Shown here in pieces: positions 43,843 through 52,618 of a DNA stretch of 64,000 nucleotides. The DNA is from Pacificispira sp040217575 (GTDB lineage: Bacteria; Pseudomonadota; Alphaproteobacteria; UBA8366; Aestuariispiraceae), in the NCBI GenBank assembly GCA_040217575.1, contig JAVJPW010000006.1, positions 1,116,001 to 1,180,000 on the forward strand, given 5' to 3'. A program made the position numbers and the translations under genes. Numbering within the stretch: position 1 is the first letter of the stretch; every line of letters begins with the position of its first letter. Below the pieces are notes generated by a model. That model saw nothing but the letters and a program-made list of their open reading frames with translations. It searched no databases and had not been told where the DNA came from.

Positions 43843-44062
43843 TTCCGTCTACCTTTACGCGGCGGGGGTTCTTGGGGAAGTCCCACGCCTTTTTCCGAAT
43901 CGCAATACCAATGAACCTATCCTGATCCTGCTAATTTTTGGTTAACCGTTCTTCGACACTATGGTGATGCCGATGCGCAATGATCGTGGCGGCCCGGACC
44001 TTTGAGGCCCGGAAACAAAGGGTTTTTTCGAAAGTGGAAAGACTCTTTTGTCGATAGAAGGG

Positions 44063-44077
44063 GTCGATTTGATCGAC
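44063..44077. promoter_or_regulatory. 15-bp palindrome upstream of the 274-aa unknown gene
   Basis: GTCGAT-TTG-ATCGAC, perfect 6-bp arms, ending 44 bp before the ATG at 44122. Candidate operator in the 279-bp divergent gap (43843-44121), which also contains a direct repeat GGCCCGGA and AT-rich patches. Confidence 0.45.
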
Positions 44078-44121
44078 GCGACGGGTATAGTCCCCAAACT
44101 TCCAAACCCCGGTTCATATAG

Positions 44122-44946
44122 ATGCTTTCACCCGACAAACGCGACAGACTAAAAAGTTTCCTTCTTGGTTTGGATGCTCAGGAACTCCGTAGCCTGACCC
44201 GGACCATCGAATACGGGCGCCAGATATCCGAAGGCGATTTGCCGTCCGATGAGATACTGAAGGTCATCCGGCCGGCGCTTTCCGGAATTCATCCCGAACA
44301 TCTGCCGACAGTGCCGCGGGTTCTGTGCGACGTTTGCGAAGATCTGTTCGTCCCGGGCGAAGAAGAGGAAAAGCGCCCGGGCCATATCCCGCGTTCCATC
44401 ATTCAGCCCTACACGAATGCGACGCGATCCCTGGTCGGCGCCTCAATCGACAAAATGGAACAGGGTATGCTGGCGGCCTTCGTTTCGAAAAGCTGGGATG
44501 AACTGGCCGTCCTGAAGGCCGACTTCTGGGCATATTGTTCGCAGGCCTGGCTGGCAAAGATTTCCGCCGGCGTGGATGATGCGTTCCGGGCACAGTTCGG
44601 CGGACCGGACGGCATCGAAAATCTGAAGGAAGCGGTGCTCTGCCTTCGTGCATCGGACTCGATCATGACCGTTCGCCGGATTCTTCCGGAAAAGCAGTCG
44701 GATGCGATGGACGCCGCCCAACTGACGGCCATGATTGAACGGATTGAGATGGTCGCCACCTCTTCGCCCGGGGATACGGGTGTCGTGCTGTGGTCTGCAT
44801 TCCGACGGCTTCGCGACCCGCAGGATGTTAAACCCTTGCTGGAGCGGATGTCGCTTTCCACCGTCGCCTGGCCGTCATCGGCCACGGCGGCGCGGGACGG
44901 GATCGAAGCAGTTCTGGAAGAGGTGGAGGCCGAGGCGGCGGAATAG
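44122..44946 (+). CDS. Unrecognised 274-aa protein, short paralogue of the 464-aa protein at 48259-49653
   Basis: Soluble, helix-rich and acidic. It shares its whole length with the N-terminal part of the 464-aa protein: the opening block with LRSLTRTIEYGR, then LPSDEILKVIRPALS, PEHLP, RVLC..CED, MLAAFVSK.W and LWSAFRRL are conserved in order. Two Cys pairs (RVLCDVCEDLF) are kept. It ends where the paralogue goes on for another 190 residues. No known domain recognised. It lies divergent from the PAS-like gene and convergent with the BNR-repeat gene. Confidence 0.8.
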   Translation: MLSPDKRDRLKSFLLGLDAQELRSLTRTIEYGRQISEGDLPSDEILKVIRPALSGIHPEHLPTVPRVLCDVCEDLFVPGEEEEKRPGHIPRSIIQPYTNATRSLVGASIDKMEQGMLAAFVSKSWDELAVLKADFWAYCSQAWLAKISAGVDDAFRAQFGGPDGIENLKEAVLCLRASDSIMTVRRILPEKQSDAMDAAQLTAMIERIEMVATSSPGDTGVVLWSAFRRLRDPQDVKPLLERMSLSTVAWPSSATAARDGIEAVLEEVEAEAAE

Positions 44947-44962
44947 GCGCTCTCTTCTTCGC

Positions 44963-46138
44963 CTAGGTCCTTTCCATCACCTCTACCGACAGTATCGTTG
45001 GTAGGTGGCGGACAACCTCCCCCCACGATTCCCCTTCATCCAAGCTGGCAAAGACGGACCCGCTGTTCGTGCCGAAATAGAGTCCAGCCGGGTCCTGTCG
45101 GTCCCCCGCCATGGCCTGACGCAGCACGGTGAAGAAACAGGCTTCCTGTGGCAGCCCGTCTCGCATGTCCTGCCATGTCTCCCCGCCATCGCTGGACCGC
45201 CACACCGCGCAGGCACCGTCAGGTGGAAAGCGACCCGAAGAATCGCCGTTCAGCGGCAGGGTCCAGATCATTTTCGGATCGCGCGGATGAACGCGAATGG
45301 GAAATCCGAATGTGGACGGAAGCCCGTCGGTAATGTCATCCCAACTGCGGCCGCCGTCGACCGACCGCCAGACGCCGTGATGGTTCTGCTGATACAGAAG
45401 GTCTGTGCCGGCGCCACTGGCGCGCATCATGTTGTGGACGCAATGGCCCGTTTCGCCGTCGCGGGGGGCGGCCGGGTGGGGATGGTCCGCACAAGCTTCG
45501 GCGTTGGACAGGCGGTTTCGCCGCTCCCAGGTCGCGCCGCCGTCTTCCGTTGCGAAGACACCGGCCGCTGAAATTGCGATCCACATCTTCTTTGCATCGG
45601 TCGGATGCGGCACGATCGTGTGCAGGACAAGGCCCGCCGCGCCCGGGTTCCAGCTGTCGGACGATGGGTGGTTGGAAAGGCCATCGACGACCGCCCAGGT
45701 CTTTCCGCCATCCCTGCTGGCCAGCAGTTTCGCGGGTTTCGTTCCGGCATACAGCGTCCCATGGGCGTATCCGACGCTCCAGATCTGGGAAAAGTCATCG
45801 CCGAAGGGAAGGGGGGCGCCGGTCCATCCCATGGTTCTGGCATAGCCTTCGGCAAAATCCGGATCGGATTCCGCCCATTCGTCGATCGTGCCCCTGGTCA
45901 GGCGGGTGACCTGCCAGTTTTCGCCGCCGTCTTCGGACCGCCAGACGCCCGCCCCGTGCCAGTCGCCGCCACCCCCGGCCCAAAGAGTACCGGTCGCGGG
46001 GTCGCCCACGACATGGTTGATTGTCCAGCCTTCGCAGAACGGGCCCTTCACCTGCCAGCCGCTGCGGTCCGTCCCGCCCAAAGCCAGGAAGGCGCCTTTG
46101 GTCGTCCCGATCAGGACCGTCACGCCATCCAGTTCCAT
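44963..46138 (-). CDS. BNR/Asp-box repeat protein (sialidase-like beta-propeller)
   Basis: A 391-aa protein made of propeller repeats with Asp-box motifs, e.g. WRSEDGGENW, ASRDGGKTW, ATEDGGATW, SVDGGRSW, SSDGGETW and ASLDEGESW, spaced about 50-70 residues. No signal peptide is seen, which is odd for a sialidase-type protein. It lacks an obvious sialidase Arg triad. Probably a cytoplasmic propeller of unknown role; annotated elsewhere as a glycosyl hydrolase-like protein. GGAGGATG precedes the ATG. Confidence 0.82.
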   Translation of the reverse strand: MELDGVTVLIGTTKGAFLALGGTDRSGWQVKGPFCEGWTINHVVGDPATGTLWAGGGGDWHGAGVWRSEDGGENWQVTRLTRGTIDEWAESDPDFAEGYARTMGWTGAPLPFGDDFSQIWSVGYAHGTLYAGTKPAKLLASRDGGKTWAVVDGLSNHPSSDSWNPGAAGLVLHTIVPHPTDAKKMWIAISAAGVFATEDGGATWERRNRLSNAEACADHPHPAAPRDGETGHCVHNMMRASGAGTDLLYQQNHHGVWRSVDGGRSWDDITDGLPSTFGFPIRVHPRDPKMIWTLPLNGDSSGRFPPDGACAVWRSSDGGETWQDMRDGLPQEACFFTVLRQAMAGDRQDPAGLYFGTNSGSVFASLDEGESWGEVVRHLPTILSVEVMERT

Positions 46139-46254
46139 CGATCATCCTCCCCGCCTGTTGGCGAAAGCCCCCAATTCTTTACACGATCTTTCCGCCGGGC
46201 GTAAGATGTTGGCGATGCCGGTCCGGCGCCTGCGGACCGCGGAAGGGTGTTTCC

Positions 46255-47250
46255 ATGGCCAATTCATCACGGGTTCAGTGGAACCATGTACCGGACCGGA
46301 TACCCATCCCCACCAACCCGCTTTGGACCTGGCCCGTGGACGTAGTGGCGGCGGCACGCTGGTGGTGGGCGCTTTGGTCGCCCGTATCTTCAGTCAGCCC
46401 CGCCATTATTGCCCTTGCAGTTGGGACCTATGTCTGGGCCAGTCCCGGATTGATCGCGGCGGCGGATCCGGGTTGGTGGGTTGCCGGGATATGGTTCAAG
46501 AATGCGGTGTTGCTGACCCTGTTGGCGCAGGGGCTGCATCTCGTGTTCCACCAATATCAGTGGCAGGGGCGGGGCCGAAAGTTCGACCCGCGGCCCTATC
46601 CCCGCAAAAGTCGCGCATTCACCTTCGGCAATCAATATCTGGACAATCTGTTCTGGAGCCTTGCGTCCGGCGTGACCGTTTGGTCGGCATTCGAATCCCT
46701 AATCTGGTGGGCAATGGCGAACGGCATCGCCCCGGTCTGGCATTGGTCGGACGGTGCGGTCTGGTTCGTCGCGGCATTCCTTCTAATTCCCGTATGGGAA
46801 AGCGTTTACTTCTATGGCATCCACCAGCTTCTGCATTCGAAGATGCTCTATCGGTTTCATGCCTTGCATCACCGAAATACCGATATCGGGCCGTGGTCCG
46901 GACTGTCGATGCATCCTGTCGAACATGTTCTCTATTTCGGCACGGCGGTCATCCATTTCATCGTACCAACGCACCCGGTTCACATGATCGCGCATCTGAT
47001 GTTTTTTGGCCTGTATGCGATTACCACCCACACCGGCTACGAAGGTTTCTGGCGGCGGGGGCGCAAGGTGCTTCATCTGGGCAACTTTCATCACCAGATG
47101 CACCATCGCTTCTTTGAAGTGAACTACGGCACCATGGAAATTCCGGTCGACCGATGGGCCGGTACATTCCATGACGGGACCGATACCGCCCATGATCGCA
47201 TGCGCGAACGCATCCGCGAAAAGGCCGCGGCAAGACAGAACCTTCCCTGA
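46255..47250 (+). CDS. Fatty acid hydroxylase/sterol desaturase family protein
   Basis: A 331-aa membrane di-iron hydroxylase. His clusters HQLLH, HALHHRN and NFHHQMHHR, with intervening His in THPVH, make the eight-His metal site. About five membrane helices. ATG 46255 with GGAAGGG upstream is preferred; the frame is open to 46021 but overlaps the divergent BNR gene. Substrate may be a membrane lipid acyl chain or a sterol/hopanoid; unknown. Confidence 0.88.
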   Translation: MANSSRVQWNHVPDRIPIPTNPLWTWPVDVVAAARWWWALWSPVSSVSPAIIALAVGTYVWASPGLIAAADPGWWVAGIWFKNAVLLTLLAQGLHLVFHQYQWQGRGRKFDPRPYPRKSRAFTFGNQYLDNLFWSLASGVTVWSAFESLIWWAMANGIAPVWHWSDGAVWFVAAFLLIPVWESVYFYGIHQLLHSKMLYRFHALHHRNTDIGPWSGLSMHPVEHVLYFGTAVIHFIVPTHPVHMIAHLMFFGLYAITTHTGYEGFWRRGRKVLHLGNFHHQMHHRFFEVNYGTMEIPVDRWAGTFHDGTDTAHDRMRERIREKAAARQNLP

Positions 47251-47271
47251 TGGCACGGCGTTCCGGAAAAA

Positions 47272-48126
47272 TCAGGCCGGGTGCAGCCGACGAAGACAGG
47301 CGATGAAAATCAGGGCCGTAGCGAACATGATCAGGCTGTAGGTCGCGGCCGGAACGGTTGCCAGTCCGCCACCAAACAGCAGCGTCGCAACGGCGATTGC
47401 CAATGTTCCGTTCTGCAGACCGCATTCAATGGAAATGGCGACGGCCTGCGGTGTACCGGACGCGGCCCGGCGGGCAATGGCATAAGCAAGCCCCATCATG
47501 ATGATGTTCAGCGCCAGCGTGACCAGCCCGGCCTGGGCGAAATAATCGATAATATTGGCGCGTTCCTGAAGGATCGCACCCAACAGGACCAAGGCGAACA
47601 GAACCGCCGACGTTTTGTTGGCGATGGGCCCGAACCGCAATGCGAACCGTTCGGCAAACCGTCTGGTCATCAGACCGATCAGGACCGGGACCGTGACGAT
47701 CAGAAAAACGCTGATCGCCGTCCGGGTCACGGATACGGGGCCCGCGTCCCCACCCACGAAATGGGCAAATGAAAAGACGACGATGAAGGGGATGGTCACG
47801 ACCGACAGCAGACTGGTCACCGCCGTCAGCGAAATCGACAGGGCAACGTCCCCACGGGCAAAGGCAGTCAGCAGATTGGACGTAACCCCGCCCGGTGCGG
47901 CTGCGATGATCATGACGCCCAGCGCCAGCTCCGGCGCCAACGGCCACAGACTGACCAGAGCAAAGGCGACCAGCGGCAGCAGGATGATCTGCGATGCGGC
48001 ACCGACCAGGAAGTCCCGTGGTGCCTTTGCCACCCGCGTGAAGTCGGCGACGGTCAGACCCAGCCCAAGCGCGAACATGATGAATGCCAGCGCCAGCGGC
48101 AGAACCACATCCGTCACGATACCCAT
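47272..48126 (-). CDS. Bile acid:Na+ symporter family (BASS) transporter
   Basis: A 284-aa membrane protein with about nine helices. The family blocks GVMIIAAAPGGVTSNLLTAFARGDVALS and ECGLQNGTLAIAVA (Na+-binding crossover region) are present. Ligands of bacterial members include pantoate, 2-oxo acids and other organic anions; not resolvable here. Convergent with the hydroxylase gene (21-bp gap) and 132 bp downstream of the 464-aa unknown gene. Confidence 0.9.
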   Translation of the reverse strand: MGIVTDVVLPLALAFIMFALGLGLTVADFTRVAKAPRDFLVGAASQIILLPLVAFALVSLWPLAPELALGVMIIAAAPGGVTSNLLTAFARGDVALSISLTAVTSLLSVVTIPFIVVFSFAHFVGGDAGPVSVTRTAISVFLIVTVPVLIGLMTRRFAERFALRFGPIANKTSAVLFALVLLGAILQERANIIDYFAQAGLVTLALNIIMMGLAYAIARRAASGTPQAVAISIECGLQNGTLAIAVATLLFGGGLATVPAATYSLIMFATALIFIACLRRLHPA

Positions 48127-48258
48127 ACGGTTTCCCCCAGCGTGTTGTCAGGTTTTCCGGGGGTATGGACTTGCCCCCTCACCGCGCCGGAGGATGCGGA
48201 GATTTACGCGCGGTTGCAAGCCGCCCGCGCTGTTGTCCGGAAAGGGTTGCGGATTGCC

Positions 48259-49653
48259 CTAGGCGGCGTTCGCTATCTGTGAGGACGGGATTAGACGCCT
48301 TTGCGTGTCGCGGGCCGGTCCCGGGCCCAGGACCATTTCGACGATCCGGCAGAAATACAGAAGATATTCCCGATTGGGAGTTTCGTTCTTTGCCTGAACC
48401 TCATCGACCCAACGCTTCATTCGGTCTTCGGTGACTTTCAGCGTCTTGGTAAGGTCCTTCCTGGCGGTTTCGTACGCCGTGCGTACGCCGATATTGTCGA
48501 TTACGTTCCGGGACTTGGCAAAGGCCATTGCGGCATATTCCGCCTTTGCGATCTGTTGCGCCAGCTCGTCGGGATTTTCTTGCGGGTTCGCCAGCAATTC
48601 GCTGAGTGAATTGACCGCGGTTGCAACCGATGGGTTCACGTTTTTCAGGACCTGTTTCTCCACCAGGGACGAAAGGCTGCGGACGCGCGCGGTGGTCTGT
48701 TCCTTCGCGGCAGCCCTGTTGGTAGCGGAACATGCGGTTTTCGCACTGTCCGCTTCCTTCAGGTAATGGTCGAGTTCCCGAAAGATGTGGTCGGCCGACG
48801 TCTTGTTCGACTTCAATGCCTCGATCAGGTCCTTCGCTCTTTCGTCATTCTCACCCAGGAAGGTCAGTTCAATGGTCTGGCGTGCCTTGATCAGGCTAGT
48901 GCCCCACGGGGTCTTGGATCTGTCCAGACGCAAAAACAGCTGAAATATGGTGCTTGCCTTCTTCAGACGGCGGAAAATCGTCCACAGGATGATGCCACAG
49001 GCTTCGGGCGCCTCTTCCATCGCGGTTTCCAGTATCAGACCCAGCTTTTCGGTCTGGTCCGTCGAAAGTGCAAGCGTCGGCTTCTTCGGCATGACCTTGC
49101 GGACCTCGATGATCTGCTGCGCCGCGCCCAGGCTGGTCACCGCCTCGCGGATGTTTTCGACGCCGTCTTCGCCACTCAGCCTTTTTCGGAATGCTTCGTC
49201 CACGCCCTCCGACAGGCGCTTTTCCCAGGCCTCTGCCGCTTCGGCCCACAGCTTTTTCTTTAACTCGCAGAGTTCCGACCAGTCCTTCGAGACGAAGGCG
49301 GCGATCATCTCCTGCTCATGCCGTCCCGCTGTCTGGTCGAGGAGTTCGCGTGTCACCTGTTCGAACTGGGCGATGATGCGGCGGGGTATCTGACCCGGAC
49401 GTTTCACATCCTGCGGGTGGGAGATAAAGAAATCCTCGCACGGTTCGCACAATACCCGTGCCAGCTTCGGCAGATGTTCCGGCTGAAGGTCGGACAGCGC
49501 CGGCCGGATAAGATCCAGTATCTCGTCGGACGGGATGTCGTCGATGGAGAGGCTGCGGCCATATTCGATCGTCTGCGTCAGCGTCCGCAATTCATTGTCG
49601 CCAAGCGCGGCCAGAAACTTCTTCAGCTTTTCTTTCTTGTCTTCGGCCAGCAT
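48259..49653 (-). CDS. Unrecognised 464-aa helical protein, long paralogue of the 274-aa protein
   Basis: Soluble, mostly helical, charged. The N-terminal 270 residues match the 274-aa protein at 44122-44946 (LRTLTQTIEYGR, IPSDEILDLIRPALS, PEHLPKLARVLCEPCEDFF, MIAAFVSKDW, WTIFRRL). The C-terminal 190 residues are extra, with an Ala/Gln-rich coiled-coil-like part (DELAQQIAKAEYAAMAFAK). The start codon is 3 bp past the stop of the 365-aa gene, so both are co-translated. No known domain recognised. Confidence 0.8.
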   Translation of the reverse strand: MLAEDKKEKLKKFLAALGDNELRTLTQTIEYGRSLSIDDIPSDEILDLIRPALSDLQPEHLPKLARVLCEPCEDFFISHPQDVKRPGQIPRRIIAQFEQVTRELLDQTAGRHEQEMIAAFVSKDWSELCELKKKLWAEAAEAWEKRLSEGVDEAFRKRLSGEDGVENIREAVTSLGAAQQIIEVRKVMPKKPTLALSTDQTEKLGLILETAMEEAPEACGIILWTIFRRLKKASTIFQLFLRLDRSKTPWGTSLIKARQTIELTFLGENDERAKDLIEALKSNKTSADHIFRELDHYLKEADSAKTACSATNRAAAKEQTTARVRSLSSLVEKQVLKNVNPSVATAVNSLSELLANPQENPDELAQQIAKAEYAAMAFAKSRNVIDNIGVRTAYETARKDLTKTLKVTEDRMKRWVDEVQAKNETPNREYLLYFCRIVEMVLGPGPARDTQRRLIPSSQIANAA

Positions 49654-49656
49654 CGG

Positions 49657-50754
49657 TCACGCCGCGATCTTCTGGTATTGGCCCAGCCGGGCAAGCATTT
49701 CGCCGTCCATTTCTTCCGTACGCCAGTCGACATTGGCCTTCACCCACCCGGTCTGCTTTTCGCGGATGGTGATTGCTTCATCAAGCTGGTCGCGCCCCAG
49801 GATGTCCTTGGGCAGGATCGGCATGTTCTCATAGATCATCTCAAGCACCTTTCGGCGCGCATTGCGGAAGCTGTCCGACGAATCGTTCCAGTCGTCGATC
49901 ATGCGCTCCCATCCGTCCAGGACCCATGAAATGGTGTCCAGATGACCGCGTACGCTGTTCATTGTCGCATCCGCGTTTTCCAGCGATTGCGCGATGTTGT
50001 CCTCAAAGCTCCAGGCGGCTTGCAGTTCGTCATTGACGATTCCGCTGGCAAGTTCGGCGGCGCTGATAACTCCCTTGCCCATGAACTGTGCTTCCGGCGG
50101 TTCCTTCTTGATGTATTCGCGCAGGTCTTCGGTCATGGCCAGAAGCCGGGTCTGTTCGCGCATCAGGTGGCCGGGGTGGTCTGCATCCCGGACGCCGATC
50201 AGGCCGATCAGATTGGCCCAGTATTCCAGCTTTTTCATGACATCGTCTGATGTTGTACCGGCCTTGGCCGCATAGCCGGCAAACTGCTGTTTCGCCAGGC
50301 GCTGCCCTTCCGGCGTGATCAGAACCTTCAGGTCCAGTTCCTGTGCATCGTCCGACAGAAGCTTCAGGGCGCGTATGATCAGAAGGCACTGGTTGAAAAG
50401 ACCAACATTTTCCGCGTAGGCGAGTTCCTGTTTGGCGGCAGTCGTGCGTTCCAGGCCGCCGAACCCTTCCGAATCCACCTTCAGCACCATCTGGCGCAGA
50501 TCCAGTGGGGTTACCGATTCCGCTCCGTTCAGGTGTTCCAGAAGCGCACGGTCATACATGTTGAGTTCGATGAGTTCCGGCAGGGCGTCGAACGGAATGA
50601 CATAGGTGCCGTCGCCACCGCTGAGGCCGGGCAGCAGGAATTCCCGTTTGCTGGGTCTGTCGCCACGCAGCCGCGCACTGCGAACGGTGGGGGTGGTGAA
50701 GGGAATCGTAACCCCGCGTTCTTCAAAGCTGTTCGGCAGATATATGGACGACAT
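49657..50754 (-). CDS. Unrecognised 365-aa protein, operon partner of the 464-aa protein
   Basis: Soluble. N-terminal third is mixed (GTYVIPFDALPELIELN), followed by a helical body (SFEDNIAQSLENADATMNSV; WVLDGWERMIDDWND) that could be a coiled-coil or scaffold segment. The segment LITPEGQRLAKQQFAGY looks like a winged-helix-style turn but is not diagnostic. ATG 50754 has CAGGGGC upstream; the open frame to 50931 is rejected. Function unknown. First gene of a two-gene operon. Confidence 0.78.
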   Translation of the reverse strand: MSSIYLPNSFEERGVTIPFTTPTVRSARLRGDRPSKREFLLPGLSGGDGTYVIPFDALPELIELNMYDRALLEHLNGAESVTPLDLRQMVLKVDSEGFGGLERTTAAKQELAYAENVGLFNQCLLIIRALKLLSDDAQELDLKVLITPEGQRLAKQQFAGYAAKAGTTSDDVMKKLEYWANLIGLIGVRDADHPGHLMREQTRLLAMTEDLREYIKKEPPEAQFMGKGVISAAELASGIVNDELQAAWSFEDNIAQSLENADATMNSVRGHLDTISWVLDGWERMIDDWNDSSDSFRNARRKVLEMIYENMPILPKDILGRDQLDEAITIREKQTGWVKANVDWRTEEMDGEMLARLGQYQKIAA

Positions 50755-51146
50755 GATTGCCCCTGATCCAGATAAAGGAATCCAAGCTGTCCCCAAAGGG
50801 TAAGGGCGAAACGTTAAAGAATGCTTAGCTGAAGCCGGGTATCGCGCCGGCCGAAAGGGGCCGTTGCGCGGGCTGCGGGCACGGCATCCTGCTGCAGGAC
50901 AGCAACGCTCCGCCGCGGTCCCGGCTGGCATTGCATGCTCCTGTGCGTAAAAGCAGCAGGTTCAGGAACAGCGGTTGAAGAAACAATCACATCCCAAGAC
51001 GACGCAGCTGACCTATTCGATGACAATGTAGGCGGAATGCTGATGACCGGGGATACGGATAGAGAACTGTAGACGAACCTAAGTCCCCAAAACTTGGGGC
51101 CGAGTCACAAGCGGTGAAATCGAAGGTCAGGCCCGATGAGGTGGCT
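50755..51146. other. 392-bp intergenic region
   Basis: Lies between the start of the 365-aa gene and the stop of the Sel1-repeat gene, both on the minus strand. It should carry the promoter of the unknown operon. I see no supported gene, RNA or strong palindrome. Base composition falls from the typical high GC toward the Sel1 gene. Confidence 0.5.
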
Positions 51147-52166
51147 CTAGCACCCCCGGTATTCTGCTGCCTCACATTCCCGTGCAAGCCTCTGCGCTTC
51201 CGCGATTTGCTCTGCAGTCAAATTTTCCGAAAAGATGTCTCTGTTTCTCAGCGCATACTGATTTCCATTAGATGCTGCGATGTGTACCCACATATGCGCA
51301 TAGACATCATCTTGTAAGACGCCGTGACCTCGTCGGTACATTTCGCCAAGCATAAGTTGCGAATCCGCGTCCCCTTGCTCTGCCCCCAGTCGAAACCACA
51401 TCACGGCTTCTGCGTAATTCTGTGGCACACCTTCACCGCGTTCATACATAGAACCCAGATTCAGTTGCGCTGAAACAAACCCTTGTTGGGCACTTCTGAG
51501 AAGCAATTTCACGGATATTTCGTAATCCTGCGGAACCCCGAGACCGTTTTTGTACAGCATAGCCAGATTGAATTGCGCAAGGGGATGCCCTTGTTCTGCC
51601 CCCAGGCGAAACCACCTCACGGCTTCTGTGTAGTCCTGCGTTACACGGTCACCGGTGGCGTAAATCGAACCCACTAACACTTGCGCATCAGCATGCCCTT
51701 GCTCTGCACTCAGGCGAACCCACCTCAAGGCTTCTGCATAGTCCTGCGGCACACCGTCACCGGTTTCGTACAACAAACCTAGATTAAACTGCGCCCTCGA
51801 TTCCCCTTGCTCTGCACTCAGGCGATACCACCTCGCCGCTTCTTCATAGTCTTGCGGAACACCTCTACCGGTTTCATAAAACCAGCCCAAATAAAACTGC
51901 GAATTCCAATCCCCTTGCTCTCCACTCAGGCGATACCACCGCGCCGCTTCTACATGGTCTTGCGAAACACCCTTACCAAATTCGTACATCAATCCCAGAA
52001 GGCCCTGCGCATACGCATCCCCTTGCTCCGCCAACGGTCGCAATTCTTGAAATGCAGCCTCGTAGTCGCCGCTATGAAACGCTTCAATACCCGCTCGAAA
52101 GTCCTGTGCCGCGACAGTGTGTGCCAACCCTACAAGCAACATACCCGTTATCAGAAAAGCCCGCAT
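51147..52166 (-). CDS. Secreted Sel1-repeat protein
   Basis: A 339-aa protein with a signal peptide (MRAFLITGMLLVGLAHTVAA) and about eight Sel1-like repeats of 36 residues (pattern A..Y..G.GV.QDY..A..W.R..AEQG), ending with a Cys-containing helix. Sel1 repeats are alpha-solenoids that scaffold protein complexes. ATG 52166 is preferred over GTG 52169 because of the GGAGG spacing. Two sampled 60-bp stretches come to about 50% and 57% GC, visibly below the neighbours, and the gene lies beside a tRNA. Acquired origin is possible. Confidence 0.85.
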   Translation of the reverse strand: MRAFLITGMLLVGLAHTVAAQDFRAGIEAFHSGDYEAAFQELRPLAEQGDAYAQGLLGLMYEFGKGVSQDHVEAARWYRLSGEQGDWNSQFYLGWFYETGRGVPQDYEEAARWYRLSAEQGESRAQFNLGLLYETGDGVPQDYAEALRWVRLSAEQGHADAQVLVGSIYATGDRVTQDYTEAVRWFRLGAEQGHPLAQFNLAMLYKNGLGVPQDYEISVKLLLRSAQQGFVSAQLNLGSMYERGEGVPQNYAEAVMWFRLGAEQGDADSQLMLGEMYRRGHGVLQDDVYAHMWVHIAASNGNQYALRNRDIFSENLTAEQIAEAQRLARECEAAEYRGC

Positions 52167-52401
52167 CACCGCCTCCCTTCAGTGCGGGAGAATGCTACCA
52201 TGCAGCAAAACGGATTTAAACCTATGGGGGAGATTGTCGGTCAGATTTAACCAAAACGGCAAAGCAGCAGAAAGCACGAGCTTGCGCAGGCGGCAGACAC
52301 TTGTTCTTGCTAAGAGAGTTCAGGCATTTCGGGAAACATAACGTAGATACAAGAAAGCGCACATCGCGTGCGGGTTAACGGATTAAAATTTCTGGGAAAT
52401 T

Positions 52402-52478
52402 TGGTGGCGGATCAGGGACTCGAACCCCGGACACATGGATTATGATTCCACCGCTCTAACCAACTGAGCTAATCCGCC
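52402..52478 (-). tRNA. tRNA-Met (anticodon CAT)
   Basis: A 77-nt cloverleaf on the minus strand: acceptor GGCGGAT/ATCCGCC, D-arm GCTC..GAGC, anticodon loop ATCATAA, T-arm CGGGG-TTCGAGT-CCCTG (one G.T), discriminator A and encoded CCA at 52402-52404. CAT anticodon with these stems fits elongator Met of alphaproteobacteria; tRNA-Ile2 (modified CAT) is the alternative. The first acceptor pair is G-C, not the initiator mismatch. Confidence 0.93.
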
Positions 52479-52590
52479 ACATCCGGACGCGGAAGTTACC
52501 GCCCGGCGAGGGCGCTTATCTATAAAGCGGCGCGCGCCCTGTCAAGCGCGGAACGGACCTTGCGCCGTCCGTCCGTGCCACGCCCTTCCA

Positions 52591-52611
52591 GGCCGCGGGC
52601 CGCGGGCCGCG
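52591..52611. repeat. Short GC-rich tandem repeat
   Basis: Three perfect copies of the heptamer GGCCGCG in a row, just past the 3' end of the amidohydrolase gene. Self-complementary CCGCGG units could fold. No T tract follows, so termination is doubtful. Confidence 0.6.
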
Positions 52612-52618
52612 GGTGTCG

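Noticed and set aside
44963..46138. True sialidase
   Set aside because: Asp-box propeller repeats are clear, but no sialidase active-site residues or signal peptide could be identified.
42376..50754. Anti-phage defence island
   Set aside because: No nuclease, helicase, TIR, reverse transcriptase or toxin-antitoxin motif is visible, and the neighbours are metabolic genes.
50814..51026. Short open frames in the 392-bp gap
   Set aside because: No SD, low-complexity composition and no similarity to known small proteins.
52591..52611. GGCCGCG tandem repeat as terminator of the amidohydrolase gene
   Set aside because: Can fold, but there is no T tract on either strand; kept only as a repeat.
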